Of a stretch of 64,000 bases of DNA, positions 41,874-51,366 are shown in pieces. The stretch comes from JACCXM01 sp046328335. GTDB lineage: Bacteria > Chloroflexota > Chloroflexia > Thermomicrobiales > UBA6265. Both the position numbers and the translations under genes were made by a program. The DNA lies in contig JAXLWU010000015.1 of assembly GCA_046328335.1 (NCBI GenBank), positions 1 through 64,000 of the forward strand, in the 5' to 3' direction. Positions within the stretch are counted from its first letter, which is position 1. Each line of letters opens with the position of its first letter. The notes beneath the pieces were generated by a model that worked only from the letters and a program-made list of their open reading frames with translations, did no database searches and was not told the DNA's origin.

Positions 41874-43442
41874 CTACGACGAGGTTTGTCTCAGCCGCGG
41901 GTCTACGATCGGCTCCAGCGCGAGCGCCAGAAGCATGAAGGCCAGCGCCGTGATGACGATCAGAATACCCGGCGGCAACACCCACCACCAGTAACCGACA
42001 TACAGCGCTCCTGTACGGAAGCCGGCTTCCAGCATTTGCCCCCATGTTGGCGCCGACGGATCACCAAGCCCGAGAAAGGACAACGCCGCTTCCGCCAAGA
42101 TTGCGCCCGGCGCGAAAAAGATCATCTGCGCCACAATAAAGGGGGCGACCTGCGGGAAAACATGGCGGGCCATGATGCGGGCGCGTGAAGCGCCCATCGA
42201 GCGTGCTGCCTCGACCAGTTGCCCCGACCGGAGTTGCAACACCATCGAGCGCACCAAGATGGCCAGCCCCGGCCAGGAGAACGCCACCAGCACCGCCATG
42301 ATCAGCCAGAGGTGACGGCCAAGGATGGCGACCAGGAAAATGAGGAGCGGCAACGTCGGGACATTTGACACGATGTCGGAAGAGCGCTGGATAAGCGAAT
42401 CGGTGAGGCCGCCGGAGAACCCGCTCCAGATTCCGAGCGAAGCGCCGATGACGGTTGACAGCAGCGATGTCAACGCCGCAATCACGAGTGCAACGGGAAA
42501 TCCGTAGAGCAGACCACGCCAAAGATCGCGGCCAAGGCCGTCGGTGCCCATCAATCCGAATGCCGTGCCGCCGACGGTCACCGTCATCGGCGCGATTTCA
42601 TCAGTTTGGTCCGCGACCACGGTCTGGATTCGAATGGTGTAATCACCGTGGAGCGGTTCTAACCGGCCCGATCCATCGGCGGCAGGGATGGCGAAGAGTG
42701 CATCAGGCATCTGCTGGGTGAAGTCCGAGGGCAACGTTCGATCAGGGTAGGTATCGGCGAAAAAGCGCCTCACCGCGTCGGTGGCGGTTTGCTGATCCCC
42801 TAGTGAAATGCGCTCTGGAACATCGTAAAATCGCCGGAACGGGGGGGATTCGTTCGGGCGTGGACCGCGAATCGGGACGCTGCCAAGTCGAATCTGGCCT
42901 CCATCGGGGCGGGTAAGCATCCCCTGGATTGCCGGGGGCCGCGTCTGAAACGTAACGCCGGAGAGGGTCAAGAGGAGCGAAGTCGGCGCCTGGCTGCTCT
43001 CGTAGCGATAGGGGGCATCGAACTGTCGCACTTCACCGGCTGGGATGGTGCTGGTGTTGCTCGGTTCCGTCAATGCGAAGTCTGACTGCGGAACGGCGGA
43101 GTCTTGGCCGAGGAACCCGGCCCAGACCGGCGGCGCATTGCGCGGATTGTTCGCCCAATACGACGGATTGCTCCACTGCGCTGTTCCAAAGTCGCTCGGA
43201 TAGGTCACGAGTACCCACACCGAAATCAGGATCAGCCCGCCGAAGAGCGCCAATCCCAGACGTCCGCTGCCGCTTTGGACAAACAGCCGCCACGCGGAAT
43301 CTGGCGCAAATTCCGGCTGCTCGATGACATCGAAGTCGGGTTCGAGATCAGGCGCTCGCGACTCCAAGGTGGCCGCTGGCGCGTGCGGAGGATGGGTCCC
43401 TGGCAAACGTGGCTCGGAATCGGACCAAGCAGTCCCGCTCAC
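41874..43442 (-). CDS. DppC/OppC-type ABC permease with large external insertion
   Basis: A 522-residue permease of the oligopeptide importer family; normal members are about 280-320 residues. The core is in the last 240 residues: MGTDGLGRDLWRGLLYG, helices VALVIAALTSLLSTVIG and on, and the ATPase-contact EAA loop VEAARSMGASRARIMARHVFP. Between the first helix (LGLALFGGLILISVWVLV) and the core lies an extra 220-residue, beta-rich, probably external domain (SLLLTLSGVTFQTRP, GDYTIRIQTVVADQTD). GTG 43442 starts seven bases after the DppB-like stop. It is the last gene of the BNR-SBP-permease-permease cluster. Confidence 0.88.
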   Translation of the reverse strand: MSGTAWSDSEPRLPGTHPPHAPAATLESRAPDLEPDFDVIEQPEFAPDSAWRLFVQSGSGRLGLALFGGLILISVWVLVTYPSDFGTAQWSNPSYWANNPRNAPPVWAGFLGQDSAVPQSDFALTEPSNTSTIPAGEVRQFDAPYRYESSQAPTSLLLTLSGVTFQTRPPAIQGMLTRPDGGQIRLGSVPIRGPRPNESPPFRRFYDVPERISLGDQQTATDAVRRFFADTYPDRTLPSDFTQQMPDALFAIPAADGSGRLEPLHGDYTIRIQTVVADQTDEIAPMTVTVGGTAFGLMGTDGLGRDLWRGLLYGFPVALVIAALTSLLSTVIGASLGIWSGFSGGLTDSLIQRSSDIVSNVPTLPLLIFLVAILGRHLWLIMAVLVAFSWPGLAILVRSMVLQLRSGQLVEAARSMGASRARIMARHVFPQVAPFIVAQMIFFAPGAILAEAALSFLGLGDPSAPTWGQMLEAGFRTGALYVGYWWWVLPPGILIVITALAFMLLALALEPIVDPRLRQTSS

Positions 43443-43448
43443 GACCGA

Positions 43449-44501
43449 TTACCCGTACCGGACCCGTGGGTCGAGCAGGATATACATCACATCGAGGGCA
43501 AATCGCAGGATGACATAGAGAAGGGTGAAGATGAAGGTCAGGGCGACGATGACCGCCTCATCGAGAGCGCCGATGGCATCGAAATAGAGCCGTCCCATAC
43601 CCTGCCAGTTGAAGATGGTCTCCACGAGGATCGAGCCGGAAAGGGACCCTGCCAGGCCGAGGACGAGTCCCGTCACGATGGGCGGGGCCGCGACGCGCAG
43701 GATGTGCTTGCGCATCACCATGTTTTCCGGAAGTCCTTTGGCGCGGGCGAGCGCGACATGGTCTTCCTGAGCGACGGTCATGGTCATCGTCCGAATGGTG
43801 TAGATGTATGGACCGACGCTCACCGCCACCAGCGTGATGATCGGTAGGGCGGCGTGATGGGCCACGTCGACCAAACGCGCCCACGTGCCTTCCGGTGGCG
43901 GTGTCGAAAACATGCCGCCCGAGGGAAACCAGTCGAGACCGAAAGCAAAGACGAGAATGAAGAGGATGCCAAGCCACCACCCCGGAACAGCAAATGAGAG
44001 CGCGGCGAAATAGGAAACCGCGCGGTCGAGTGGCGTGCCAACCCGGGTCGCCATGCGCACCCCGACCGCGAGTCCGATGACGGCGGTGATGATCGACGCG
44101 CTGGTGAGAAGGATCACCGTGCGCGGCAATCGTTCCAGGACGATGTCGCCAACGCTGTTCGAGCCGGAGGCGGTGCGCAGGGAGCGAGACTCTCCGAGAT
44201 CGAGGCGAAGGACTTTGGCGACTGCTGGCAAGAGTCGCGTATACCACGGCTCGTTCAATCCGTAGAATTGTTCGATTTCGATCCGTCTCGCTTCGACCGT
44301 TCGTTCGAGTTCTTGAGGATCGCGAATCGATTGTGAGAGAGACTGGCGGAGGGCGCGCACTTCCTCGCTGACCTGGGCGCGAAGCAAATTGTCCGAGAAA
44401 CCGGTTGCGCCGAGAATAACGACGAGGAGTACGAGGACCGCTACCAGCACGAACGCCAGCGACAGGGCGCGTAAGGCGAGTTGTCGCAGCGTTGCCGCCA
44501 T
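43449..44501 (-). CDS. DppB/OppB-type ABC permease
   Basis: A 350-residue permease of the oligopeptide importer family. It has six helices, the family segment GLNEPWYTRLLPAVAKVLRLDLGES and the EAA loop ALARAKGLPENMVMRKHILR, which contacts the ATPase. Between the first helix and the GLNEPW motif there is an extra charged helical piece (AQVSEEVRALRQSLSQSIRD...). The ATG at 44501 has GAGGATCC upstream. It pairs with the DppC-like permease that follows. No ATPase gene is present in this cluster. Confidence 0.9.
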   Translation of the reverse strand: MAATLRQLALRALSLAFVLVAVLVLLVVILGATGFSDNLLRAQVSEEVRALRQSLSQSIRDPQELERTVEARRIEIEQFYGLNEPWYTRLLPAVAKVLRLDLGESRSLRTASGSNSVGDIVLERLPRTVILLTSASIITAVIGLAVGVRMATRVGTPLDRAVSYFAALSFAVPGWWLGILFILVFAFGLDWFPSGGMFSTPPPEGTWARLVDVAHHAALPIITLVAVSVGPYIYTIRTMTMTVAQEDHVALARAKGLPENMVMRKHILRVAAPPIVTGLVLGLAGSLSGSILVETIFNWQGMGRLYFDAIGALDEAVIVALTFIFTLLYVILRFALDVMYILLDPRVRYG

Positions 44502-44609
44502 CTAGCGGATCCTCGATCTGGTAAAGCGGTTGGTCCCGGTAGGCTCGGGGATTCGATCTTCGGGGCCGTGGTCGGCCGCGAAAAATGGATCGCCGGCTCG
44601 CCGGTTCAC

Positions 44610-47063
44610 CTAAACCCCAATCGGGATCTCGATCATGCGCTCGGTCACCCGCGCCAGTTCGTCACTCGAACCCAGCAGATAGAGTTGGTAGACGCCAGGG
44701 AAGAGCAGTCCGGTGACGTCGCCGCCGATGTCGATCGTGAATGCCTCCCCGGACTTGGTCGCGTCGCCGCTCGCGACAATCGACGTTGCTGGATCCGCCG
44801 CGGGGTCGACAAGGGCATATCGCACCGCGAGACTTCCCGGTCCCGACACGGCCACGCTGAGGGAAAGCGCATCTCCGGGTTGCGCCGCGGCAGGCGGTGC
44901 AACATCGAGGGTGAGCGCCGGCGGCGCACCGAAGTTCCAATCCCCCGGTTTGAAGGGATAACCCTCGGCCCGAAATGCGTCCGCCTGGGCAAACTGAGCC
45001 GGTGGATCGTAACGGGAGAGGAAGAACGGCCCGTTCGAAATGACCAGCAGATTGGTCTTTTCGAACCAGTCGAGGCAGGCCTGATACCGCGCTTTCGCGT
45101 CATCGGCGGAAACCAGTTTCCGGCCATTGAGATTGAAGATCGCCTCGGGCAGGGTGCCGTCTCCCGCGAACCGTCGCAACGAGCGAATGACCTGCCGCGC
45201 GTCGGTCTCGGTTACCAGACTCAACCAGGGAACGCTAAAGCGCGCCGCGGCGGTATCTGAGTAGGCGCCGCGCCGCTGTGCGAAGACGATGTCGTCCATC
45301 GCGAAGAGGAGTTCCCAGGGTGTAGCCAGGCCACCGACGGTCGCATAGGAGGCGATATAGGCAGGTTCGAAGTGCCAGAAGTCGACGTAAGTTTCGAGCC
45401 TGTCATCATCGAGCAGTCGAAATCCCTTGAACGTCTCCAGGAACGGCCGCAGGGTGACGCCAAGCGCCGTTTCGATCTGGATGCGATTTTCGTCGTAGGC
45501 CAGTTCCCATGATTGAGCGATGGAGTAGATGAGGTCGGCGGGGCTGATCTTGGCGCGGTGATGGAACGGCGCCTGGAAGTACTTGCTGTAGTCGTAGGTG
45601 ACTTTGCTGACCGCCGTGACACCTTCGCCGACTGCCGTCCAGACATCGCCTTTGGCGTCCCACATGACGGCATCTTGCGGGACGGCGAGTGTGCCGTCCG
45701 GACCGGCAGTGTCGGTTTCGAACGAGGCGCGGAATGGGATCGGCAATCCGCTGAATGGATGATTGACGATCGGAGCGTCGACAAGGTTCTTGTAAATGTC
45801 CCCCGAATAGACATCGCCAAAGCCGCCGACGGGGTTCCACGTCGTCCGATCGGTCCAGATCCAGAGATTTCCGACGCGGATTTCCTCCGATCCGTCCACG
45901 GAGGCCTCGCGCAGACTGAGTGCCGATTTTGGACCCCCGACGATGTCGATGGTGAGATTCTCGAGTTCGTTCCGAGCCGGAAACGTTTGCAAAGCCGTCG
46001 CAATCCAGAGCCGGACGCTCTCGTCGAGCCCCATCGCGGTCATCTGCCGGTAAATGTCGTCTCGCTCATCCTTGCTCTTGAATTCACCGCGGTACAGACG
46101 CTGACCGATCGCATCGAGGTCTTCGTTCTCGTACTGCCAGAACCCGGTTTCGAGCCAGCCGGGCATGTTGCCCAGCCAGGGGGCGTACATCTGGTTGATC
46201 GTGCCGAAGTCGTAGCGGTCTGGCGAGGAACGTCCCCAACCTTCCGTGTACGCATGCCACTGGAAGGTGATCGGATCGCTGGCGTAAACCGCAAGTGTCG
46301 CCGGTCCAAATGGCTGATAGATCGGCTGAACCTGGAAACCTGCCTTGTCCATCGCGGCACGAATGAGATCGCCGACATCTCGCCGTTCGTCTTCGACCCG
46401 GACCACGATCTTGATGACGACCGGCTTGCCGTCGAAGGTCCAGAATCCCCCGTTCTGGGCTGCCCCGGCCGCCTGCATCTGTTCGCCGATGAGTTGCACG
46501 GCGTACTCGGGGTCGTAGCGAATGCCCGCCTGCCGCACCGTCTCGAACACGGTCAGTTCGTCGTAATCGAGCGGGCTGACATGGCTGATCATGGGAACGG
46601 CGCGTCCCCCATAGATATCGCCGGCGATGAAGTCCCGGTCGATGAGGTACTGCATCGCCTGCCGTATTTCGCGAATGGCGAACGGATTGAGTTCGCCTTC
46701 TCGCGCCGGCGCCGGATTGAGAATCAGCGAGAGCGTCGACGCGGGAGCCTGGATGGCGCGGACACCTTCGGCCTTGGCGACTTCGTCCGCGCCCGAGGGC
46801 TTAAGCCCGTAAATGTAGAGATCCATCTTGTCGTTCTGGATCTCCAATGGGGCTTGGTCGACGTTGAAGGATGAAAAGAGCAGGCGCTCTGCCGCCGGTC
46901 CGATCGTGGCGGTCTCCTGCGCCGCGGCGCGGGCCAGTGCGCCCCGGACCCCGGTCGCGCCAAGCGCCGCGCCAGCAGCGAGTCCTGTCGCGCCAGCCAA
47001 CATCTGGCGCCGATTCAGCATCGCGCGGGCGAGGCCCCCGGAGGTCGAGCCGTCGTCAACCAT
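44610..47063 (-). CDS. Family-5 (oligopeptide-type) ABC substrate-binding protein, enlarged
   Basis: An 817-residue binding protein, much longer than the usual 500-600. The N-terminus is a Tat-type signal (LNRRQMLAGATGLAAGAALG). SBP_bac_5 features include REIRQAMQYLIDRDFIAGDI, GIRYDPEYAVQLIGEQM, WGRSSPDRYDFGTI and a second domain with PADLIYSIAQSWELAYDENR. The order of these parts looks unlike classic DppA, and the C-terminal 90 residues form an added Ig-like beta domain (ALTLDVAPPAAAQPGDAL...). The start is ATG 47063, preceded by GGAGGAAC. It should deliver peptides or other oligomers to the two permeases encoded downstream. Confidence 0.87.
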   Translation of the reverse strand: MVDDGSTSGGLARAMLNRRQMLAGATGLAAGAALGATGVRGALARAAAQETATIGPAAERLLFSSFNVDQAPLEIQNDKMDLYIYGLKPSGADEVAKAEGVRAIQAPASTLSLILNPAPAREGELNPFAIREIRQAMQYLIDRDFIAGDIYGGRAVPMISHVSPLDYDELTVFETVRQAGIRYDPEYAVQLIGEQMQAAGAAQNGGFWTFDGKPVVIKIVVRVEDERRDVGDLIRAAMDKAGFQVQPIYQPFGPATLAVYASDPITFQWHAYTEGWGRSSPDRYDFGTINQMYAPWLGNMPGWLETGFWQYENEDLDAIGQRLYRGEFKSKDERDDIYRQMTAMGLDESVRLWIATALQTFPARNELENLTIDIVGGPKSALSLREASVDGSEEIRVGNLWIWTDRTTWNPVGGFGDVYSGDIYKNLVDAPIVNHPFSGLPIPFRASFETDTAGPDGTLAVPQDAVMWDAKGDVWTAVGEGVTAVSKVTYDYSKYFQAPFHHRAKISPADLIYSIAQSWELAYDENRIQIETALGVTLRPFLETFKGFRLLDDDRLETYVDFWHFEPAYIASYATVGGLATPWELLFAMDDIVFAQRRGAYSDTAAARFSVPWLSLVTETDARQVIRSLRRFAGDGTLPEAIFNLNGRKLVSADDAKARYQACLDWFEKTNLLVISNGPFFLSRYDPPAQFAQADAFRAEGYPFKPGDWNFGAPPALTLDVAPPAAAQPGDALSLSVAVSGPGSLAVRYALVDPAADPATSIVASGDATKSGEAFTIDIGGDVTGLLFPGVYQLYLLGSSDELARVTERMIEIPIGV

Positions 47064-47096
47064 GACACGTTCCTCCACGAGTGCTGCCGCGGCGGG

Positions 47097-49370
47097 CTAG
47101 GGAATCAGATCTTCGTTCGCGACGGGGGTGGCGTCGCGCGATTCGATCTCGCCCCGGAGCGTCTCGAGTTCTCTGGCGATCGAGTCAAAACCAAACTCGG
47201 TATAGAACGACGCGGTGGCGACGTTGCCGGTTTCGTCGTAGGCAGAGACGTCGCGCGGGCCTTCACCGGTGACCGGCATGTAGATGTTGGTCTGGAATTC
47301 TCCGCGCTCGTTCGAGCGCAGATTTGTCGCGGTGATGCCGCCGACATCGATGATGATATCGGAATCGGGCTGGAAGCCAAATCCCTGAATGGCGACATCA
47401 CGCCCCGCCGGACCGCTCGGCGGGTTGAGAAAGAGCGATGGCGGCGCGATGGCCCGCTTGCGCGCGAAGGCGACCTGCTGGTTCGGTCCGCCGTACTCGC
47501 CGAGACGGGTGTCGGCCCAGACGAGATAGACATCCTCATCGCTCGCTGCCATGGCGAAATAGTCGCCGAGGAACCGTCCCCCAGGGAAGCCGCGAAGCGC
47601 GTTGGATGCAAAGTCGGTGACCCGCACGTCCGGGATGTTCAGCCCGATCTTTTCGTCAACAAAGCCCCACGTCTCACCGCGATCCTTGGATTCGGTGTAG
47701 TAGATGTGGTAGCGCGTCTCGTGTGGATCGTCCCGCATGTCGCCCCACATCGCGCTGACCGTTCCACCGGGGCTGACCGCGAGCGCGGGAAAGAACTGCA
47801 AGCGGTCCGTATCGTCGGTGTTCATGCGATACGGTGGCTGCCAGGTCTTGCCCTTGTCGAGCGAACGGAGGAGATAGATATCTCCGTCGTCAGTCGGTTT
47901 GTCGAACGGCTTGCCCGACGTCAAGATGTAGATTTCGCCGTTGCTGCCGACCTTCACTTGCGGAAAGGCTGAACCCCACCACCGAAATGTGGTGTTCCGC
48001 GCGGGGTCGTGAATCTCGCGCAGAACCCCTGCCTGTCGCGGTTCGGAAAATGTGCGGCCAGCATCGTCAGACACGGTGACCATGATGGTCGAGAGGCCCT
48101 TGTTGAACCCGTCAAGGGTCGTATCAACGTACGCGGCGACCACGGTTCCGTCCGGCATGACCGCGGGTTGCGGACCTTGCACCACTTCGTCCGATTCGGA
48201 ACCGGCGCTCTCGGCTTGCGGCTGCTGGACGATCGGATTGCCGGCATCCGCCTCTGATGTGATTTGAGACGCGGCGCGGACGCCCTCCTCTTCACCTTCC
48301 CGGCTGGCCCCCTCCGCCTGGAACACCGTGGGGCTGATGCCGATCGGTTCCGACCAGGTCTCGCCGCCGTCCGTGGAGCGAACGAGTCGAATGGTCGTCT
48401 CGGTAATCGGTGATGAGAGGAACGGGAGTTCATCCGCATAGAGGGTCGTGTAGCGCGTCTTGAACTCGGTGAACGCGACGTAGATCACGTCCCGCTCGGG
48501 ATCGTCCGGATTGGGACCGATCGCGATCCATGGCTTGTCGAGAAACTCAACCGCCACCTCGCCCCGCTCTCTCCCAGTGTCGTCCTGGAACGACGTGGTT
48601 TCGATATTCGACCTTGCCGTCGAGGTGGCGTCGCTCCAGGTCAAACCGTCGTCCTGGGACTTCGAAATGACGATGCTCGAAATCTCCGTAAAAGAGACGA
48701 GCGAACCGAGGCGATAGTCGTCGAGGCCGAGGGAGATGGACACCATATAGACGTTGCCGTTGCGGTCAAACGCAACGACCGGATCACCGGCAGCATAGTA
48801 ATCCTGCTGGAAGAAGCGGACCTGGTTGGGCCCCTCCCACGTCTCCCCGCCATCGAATGTGACATAGGTCGACATCGATGGGAAGTTGTAATCGATGACG
48901 CCGAGAACCAGATGGTCGGGATCATTGGGATCGACCGCGATATGCGGTTCTGTGCTGAGAGGGAAGAGACCGAATTGGCGGGTTACGATCTGGTTCCGGC
49001 TGAACGCGGGTCCGGGTGACCGATAGGGCACCTGTGGCGCGAATTGACCGCCTCGGCTGCCGCTTTGCGAACCGACGCCATAGCTGGCAAGGTCTGCCGT
49101 TCTCGCGGCCTCCCCGGTTGGGATATTGAAGAGTCTCGGGTCCTGTTGGGTCGTCATCAGCCAGGACGCGGCGCTCAACTGATTGGTGATTGGTTGCAAG
49201 AGCTGAAACTGACCAACGGGAACGATCTCGTTCCCTTCCTGGGCCGACCCATTCCTTGCCGGCGCCGCGGCGGCCAGCATGGCGCTGATCACGAGCACCG
49301 GGAGCAATCGAAGCGCGATCAGCTGGATCGTCGCATGGGTCGTGTCAACTCCGGCTCGCAATCGAACCAT
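47097..49370 (-). CDS. Secreted Asp-box (BNR/sialidase-like) beta-propeller protein
   Basis: A 757-residue exported protein starting at ATG 49370; a hydrophobic signal (LIALRLLPVLVISAMLAAAAPA) follows. At least six Asp-box motifs are visible: TFDGGETW, SQDDGLTW, STDGGETW, SDDAGRTF, SLDKGKTW and SKDRGETW, as in sialidase or Vps10-type beta-propellers. The Arg triad of true sialidases was not identified, so enzyme activity is unproven. An IPT/TIG-like domain (NPPSGPAGRDVAIQGFGFQP) and a helical end complete it. It is 33 bp upstream of the binding-protein gene, and so likely acts on or binds the imported substrate. Confidence 0.85.
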   Translation of the reverse strand: MVRLRAGVDTTHATIQLIALRLLPVLVISAMLAAAAPARNGSAQEGNEIVPVGQFQLLQPITNQLSAASWLMTTQQDPRLFNIPTGEAARTADLASYGVGSQSGSRGGQFAPQVPYRSPGPAFSRNQIVTRQFGLFPLSTEPHIAVDPNDPDHLVLGVIDYNFPSMSTYVTFDGGETWEGPNQVRFFQQDYYAAGDPVVAFDRNGNVYMVSISLGLDDYRLGSLVSFTEISSIVISKSQDDGLTWSDATSTARSNIETTSFQDDTGRERGEVAVEFLDKPWIAIGPNPDDPERDVIYVAFTEFKTRYTTLYADELPFLSSPITETTIRLVRSTDGGETWSEPIGISPTVFQAEGASREGEEEGVRAASQITSEADAGNPIVQQPQAESAGSESDEVVQGPQPAVMPDGTVVAAYVDTTLDGFNKGLSTIMVTVSDDAGRTFSEPRQAGVLREIHDPARNTTFRWWGSAFPQVKVGSNGEIYILTSGKPFDKPTDDGDIYLLRSLDKGKTWQPPYRMNTDDTDRLQFFPALAVSPGGTVSAMWGDMRDDPHETRYHIYYTESKDRGETWGFVDEKIGLNIPDVRVTDFASNALRGFPGGRFLGDYFAMAASDEDVYLVWADTRLGEYGGPNQQVAFARKRAIAPPSLFLNPPSGPAGRDVAIQGFGFQPDSDIIIDVGGITATNLRSNERGEFQTNIYMPVTGEGPRDVSAYDETGNVATASFYTEFGFDSIARELETLRGEIESRDATPVANEDLIP

Positions 49371-49740
49371 GGTTCCGAAATCCTCTGAGCGTGCAACACC
49401 TGCGCGCCCGGGTGAGCTACAGCCAGCCGGCTTCCGCGGCATGTGTTGCCGGTCGAATGCCGCTAACCGAGGCTCCAATTCTGTGAGCAAAGCCCCGATC
49501 GAGTTCGGCCGTAATCACGTCACATCTGGGAAACCGATGGATACCTCAGTCTCGGTGCGGGTGTGACGCGGCGTGCAGGGTACCATGAGCGGAACCGTTC
49601 CAGTGTGCAGCGGCGCGGCATCGCGCTTGCGGAACAGGGAGCGGATACCGTCTAATCCGTGGAGACCGTCTGCCGGTTGATGCGGCGCACTGGCGATTGG
49701 GACCATGCCACGGCCGGCACGTTAGCGGGAGCAACCGAGC
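49371..49740. other. Divergent intergenic region, no gene seen
   Basis: This 370-bp stretch separates the minus-strand BNR/ABC cluster from a plus-strand secreted protein gene and should hold promoters for both. On the plus strand a TTGCGG (near 49627) and TCTAAT (near 49651) pair is a weak promoter candidate. A few short ORFs exist but none has a ribosome site and coding-type third positions. Confidence 0.4.
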
Positions 49741-50736
49741 ATGATGCGGAATTCGATCCTGCGGTCCGTGCGGCTGCAGACCCGCTCACTGGTCATACTA
49801 GCCACGCTCATTCTGCTCCTGGCCCTCGCCACGCCAGCGCTTGCCTTGTTTCAGTCCGATACTGAGCAAACTCAACAGCCGCTTGCTGGCGTCTTTACGG
49901 TGACCATTGCGAAACCGGATGTGCCCCGGGCGCTAGCGGATGGTCCGTCGCTGGTAGGACTCTGGAATATGACATTCAACGGCGACGGCACGTTCAGCCT
50001 GTCACGGCAAGACGTGGGTCAGATCGTCACCGGAAAGTTCGAGGCGGGGGAGGCCACACTGACCTTTACCGAGTGGACGGGAATCATCGGCTGCAATATC
50101 GACCCGGATTCGGGGTCGCCCGCGACGTACGCCTGGCGCAGGAGTGACGATACGCTCACCCTGACCACGATTACCGATTCTTGTCCGGAGCGATTGACGC
50201 TGCTGACCACGCGGCCGCTCGGCGGGTTTGAAGCATGTGCCGTCGAACCGATCTCGCTGAGTGATCCGTTCGGCACGGACGAGGCCGGTCCGATTTCGCT
50301 CGCGACACCAGTTACCGAGGCGGAGGTTGTCTCCGGGGTGGCGGCGCAGGAAGGGCTCTCCGAGGGCGCCGATGCGGAAGAAGCGATTGATAGTCTCTTA
50401 CGCCAGGCGAACGGGTGCTGGGCGACCGGGGATCCTACTCGATTCCTCGCGCTGCACAGTCAGCAGGTTATTCAGGAAATCGCTTTCGGTGGACCACTGG
50501 AAGATTTCGCGCGCCAGCTGCGGCTCTTCATGAGCACGCCGCTCGTGTTCGAACGGATCGGCGATGTCAACCTGATCGATCCCGACCACGCCTGGGCCTA
50601 CGTCGAAGTGACCCTCGGTGGCGATCCCATGCCCCAGCGTATCGACTTTGTCTTCGAGGACGGGACCTGGCTCTTCGACACGTTTTTCCTGTTCGGGCCA
50701 CCGACACCAAGCGGGCCAATCTCAGTAACCCAGTGA
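49741..50736 (+). CDS. Secreted two-domain protein of unknown function
   Basis: A 331-residue exported protein. ATG 49741 (or the next ATG) follows GCGGGAGC and opens into a signal peptide (SLVILATLILLLALATPALA). Residues about 50-165 look like a small beta-barrel of lipocalin type (LVGLWNMTFNGDGTFSL, GKFEAGEATLTFTEW). Residues about 215-320 resemble an NTF2/SnoaL-like fold (EEAIDSLLRQANGCWATGDP, FMSTPLVFERIGDVNLI, AWAYVEVTLGG, FVFEDGTWLFD). It is followed 13 bp later by a small membrane protein. Ligand unknown. Confidence 0.75.
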   Translation: MMRNSILRSVRLQTRSLVILATLILLLALATPALALFQSDTEQTQQPLAGVFTVTIAKPDVPRALADGPSLVGLWNMTFNGDGTFSLSRQDVGQIVTGKFEAGEATLTFTEWTGIIGCNIDPDSGSPATYAWRRSDDTLTLTTITDSCPERLTLLTTRPLGGFEACAVEPISLSDPFGTDEAGPISLATPVTEAEVVSGVAAQEGLSEGADAEEAIDSLLRQANGCWATGDPTRFLALHSQQVIQEIAFGGPLEDFARQLRLFMSTPLVFERIGDVNLIDPDHAWAYVEVTLGGDPMPQRIDFVFEDGTWLFDTFFLFGPPTPSGPISVTQ

Positions 50737-50749
50737 GTGCGATCCACCG

Positions 50750-50932
50750 TTGAGCGAACAGAAGATCGAGCGCGAACTGACCGAGCAGGACAACCAACCG
50801 GATCCAACCGAACGCTCCGGACGATCGGCAACGGTCGGTACCGGCAGCATGCTTGGTATTGGTTGTATCGTCACGGTATTGCTCCTGATCGTGATTGCCA
50901 TTGCCGTCAGGGCGTTTACCACGTTCTGGTAA
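50750..50932 (+). CDS. Small single-pass membrane protein (60 residues)
   Basis: TTG start at 50750, 13 bp after the preceding gene. A charged, polar N-terminus (SEQKIERELTEQDNQPDPTE) is followed by one C-terminal membrane helix (MLGIGCIVTVLLLIVIAIAV), a tail-anchored layout. The ribosome site is weak, so coupling to the upstream gene is likely. Family unknown. Confidence 0.55.
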   Translation: MSEQKIERELTEQDNQPDPTERSGRSATVGTGSMLGIGCIVTVLLLIVIAIAVRAFTTFW

Positions 50933-51366
50933 GAGGTACGCCGTAGCCGTGATTCGAGAGTCTTAAATCGCTCAGCTGTCCGCTACACTTCAGTTGACAT
51001 GATTGACCCTACGCCGACACCGGTCTTGGCAGCATATCTCCCACGTGAATCGAGAAATCCGTCCGCTCCCATGGCGCACGTTCGGTCTATGTGCGGTGGC
51101 GAGATCCAGCGGAGGCTGACTGCCGACAGGGTGTTCAATCACCTCCTTGGTGCGAACCTGGCCTACCGTCCCTGCAGCGGCGCACTGGCGGCTGTCACCC
51201 AGAGCGAGAACGCCGTCGGGGAGGGGACGGGGCACGGCTCCCAGGTCATCGAGCACATCGAGCCGCCCCAGCCGTCCCACACGTCCCCATCCGCAATCCC
51301 AGTACGGTGTTTTCGGTAGATTGTCGAGTTTGAATTGATGCGCGTGACGCAAGTGAAAGGTTCTTC
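50933..51366 (+). promoter_or_regulatory. Long leader region ahead of the RNase J gene
   Basis: No convincing gene lies in this 434-bp gap. A TACACT at 50984-50989 with CTTAAA 16 bp upstream is a possible promoter; it would give a leader of about 370 bases. The region is rich in short complementary GC blocks. I compared it with RNase P RNA, SRP RNA, tmRNA and cobalamin-riboswitch cores by eye and found no match. RNase J genes are often autoregulated through their leader, which would fit. Confidence 0.3.

Noticed and set aside
51035..51058. CACGTG-centred sequence resembling parS
   Set aside because: Only about 11 of 16 positions match the consensus TGTTTCACGTGAAACA and the flanking arms are poor, so it is likely chance.
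50933..51366. Possible structural RNA (RNase P, SRP, tmRNA or riboswitch) ahead of RNase J
   Set aside because: The conserved cores of these RNAs were not found on either strand; a covariance-model scan would settle this.
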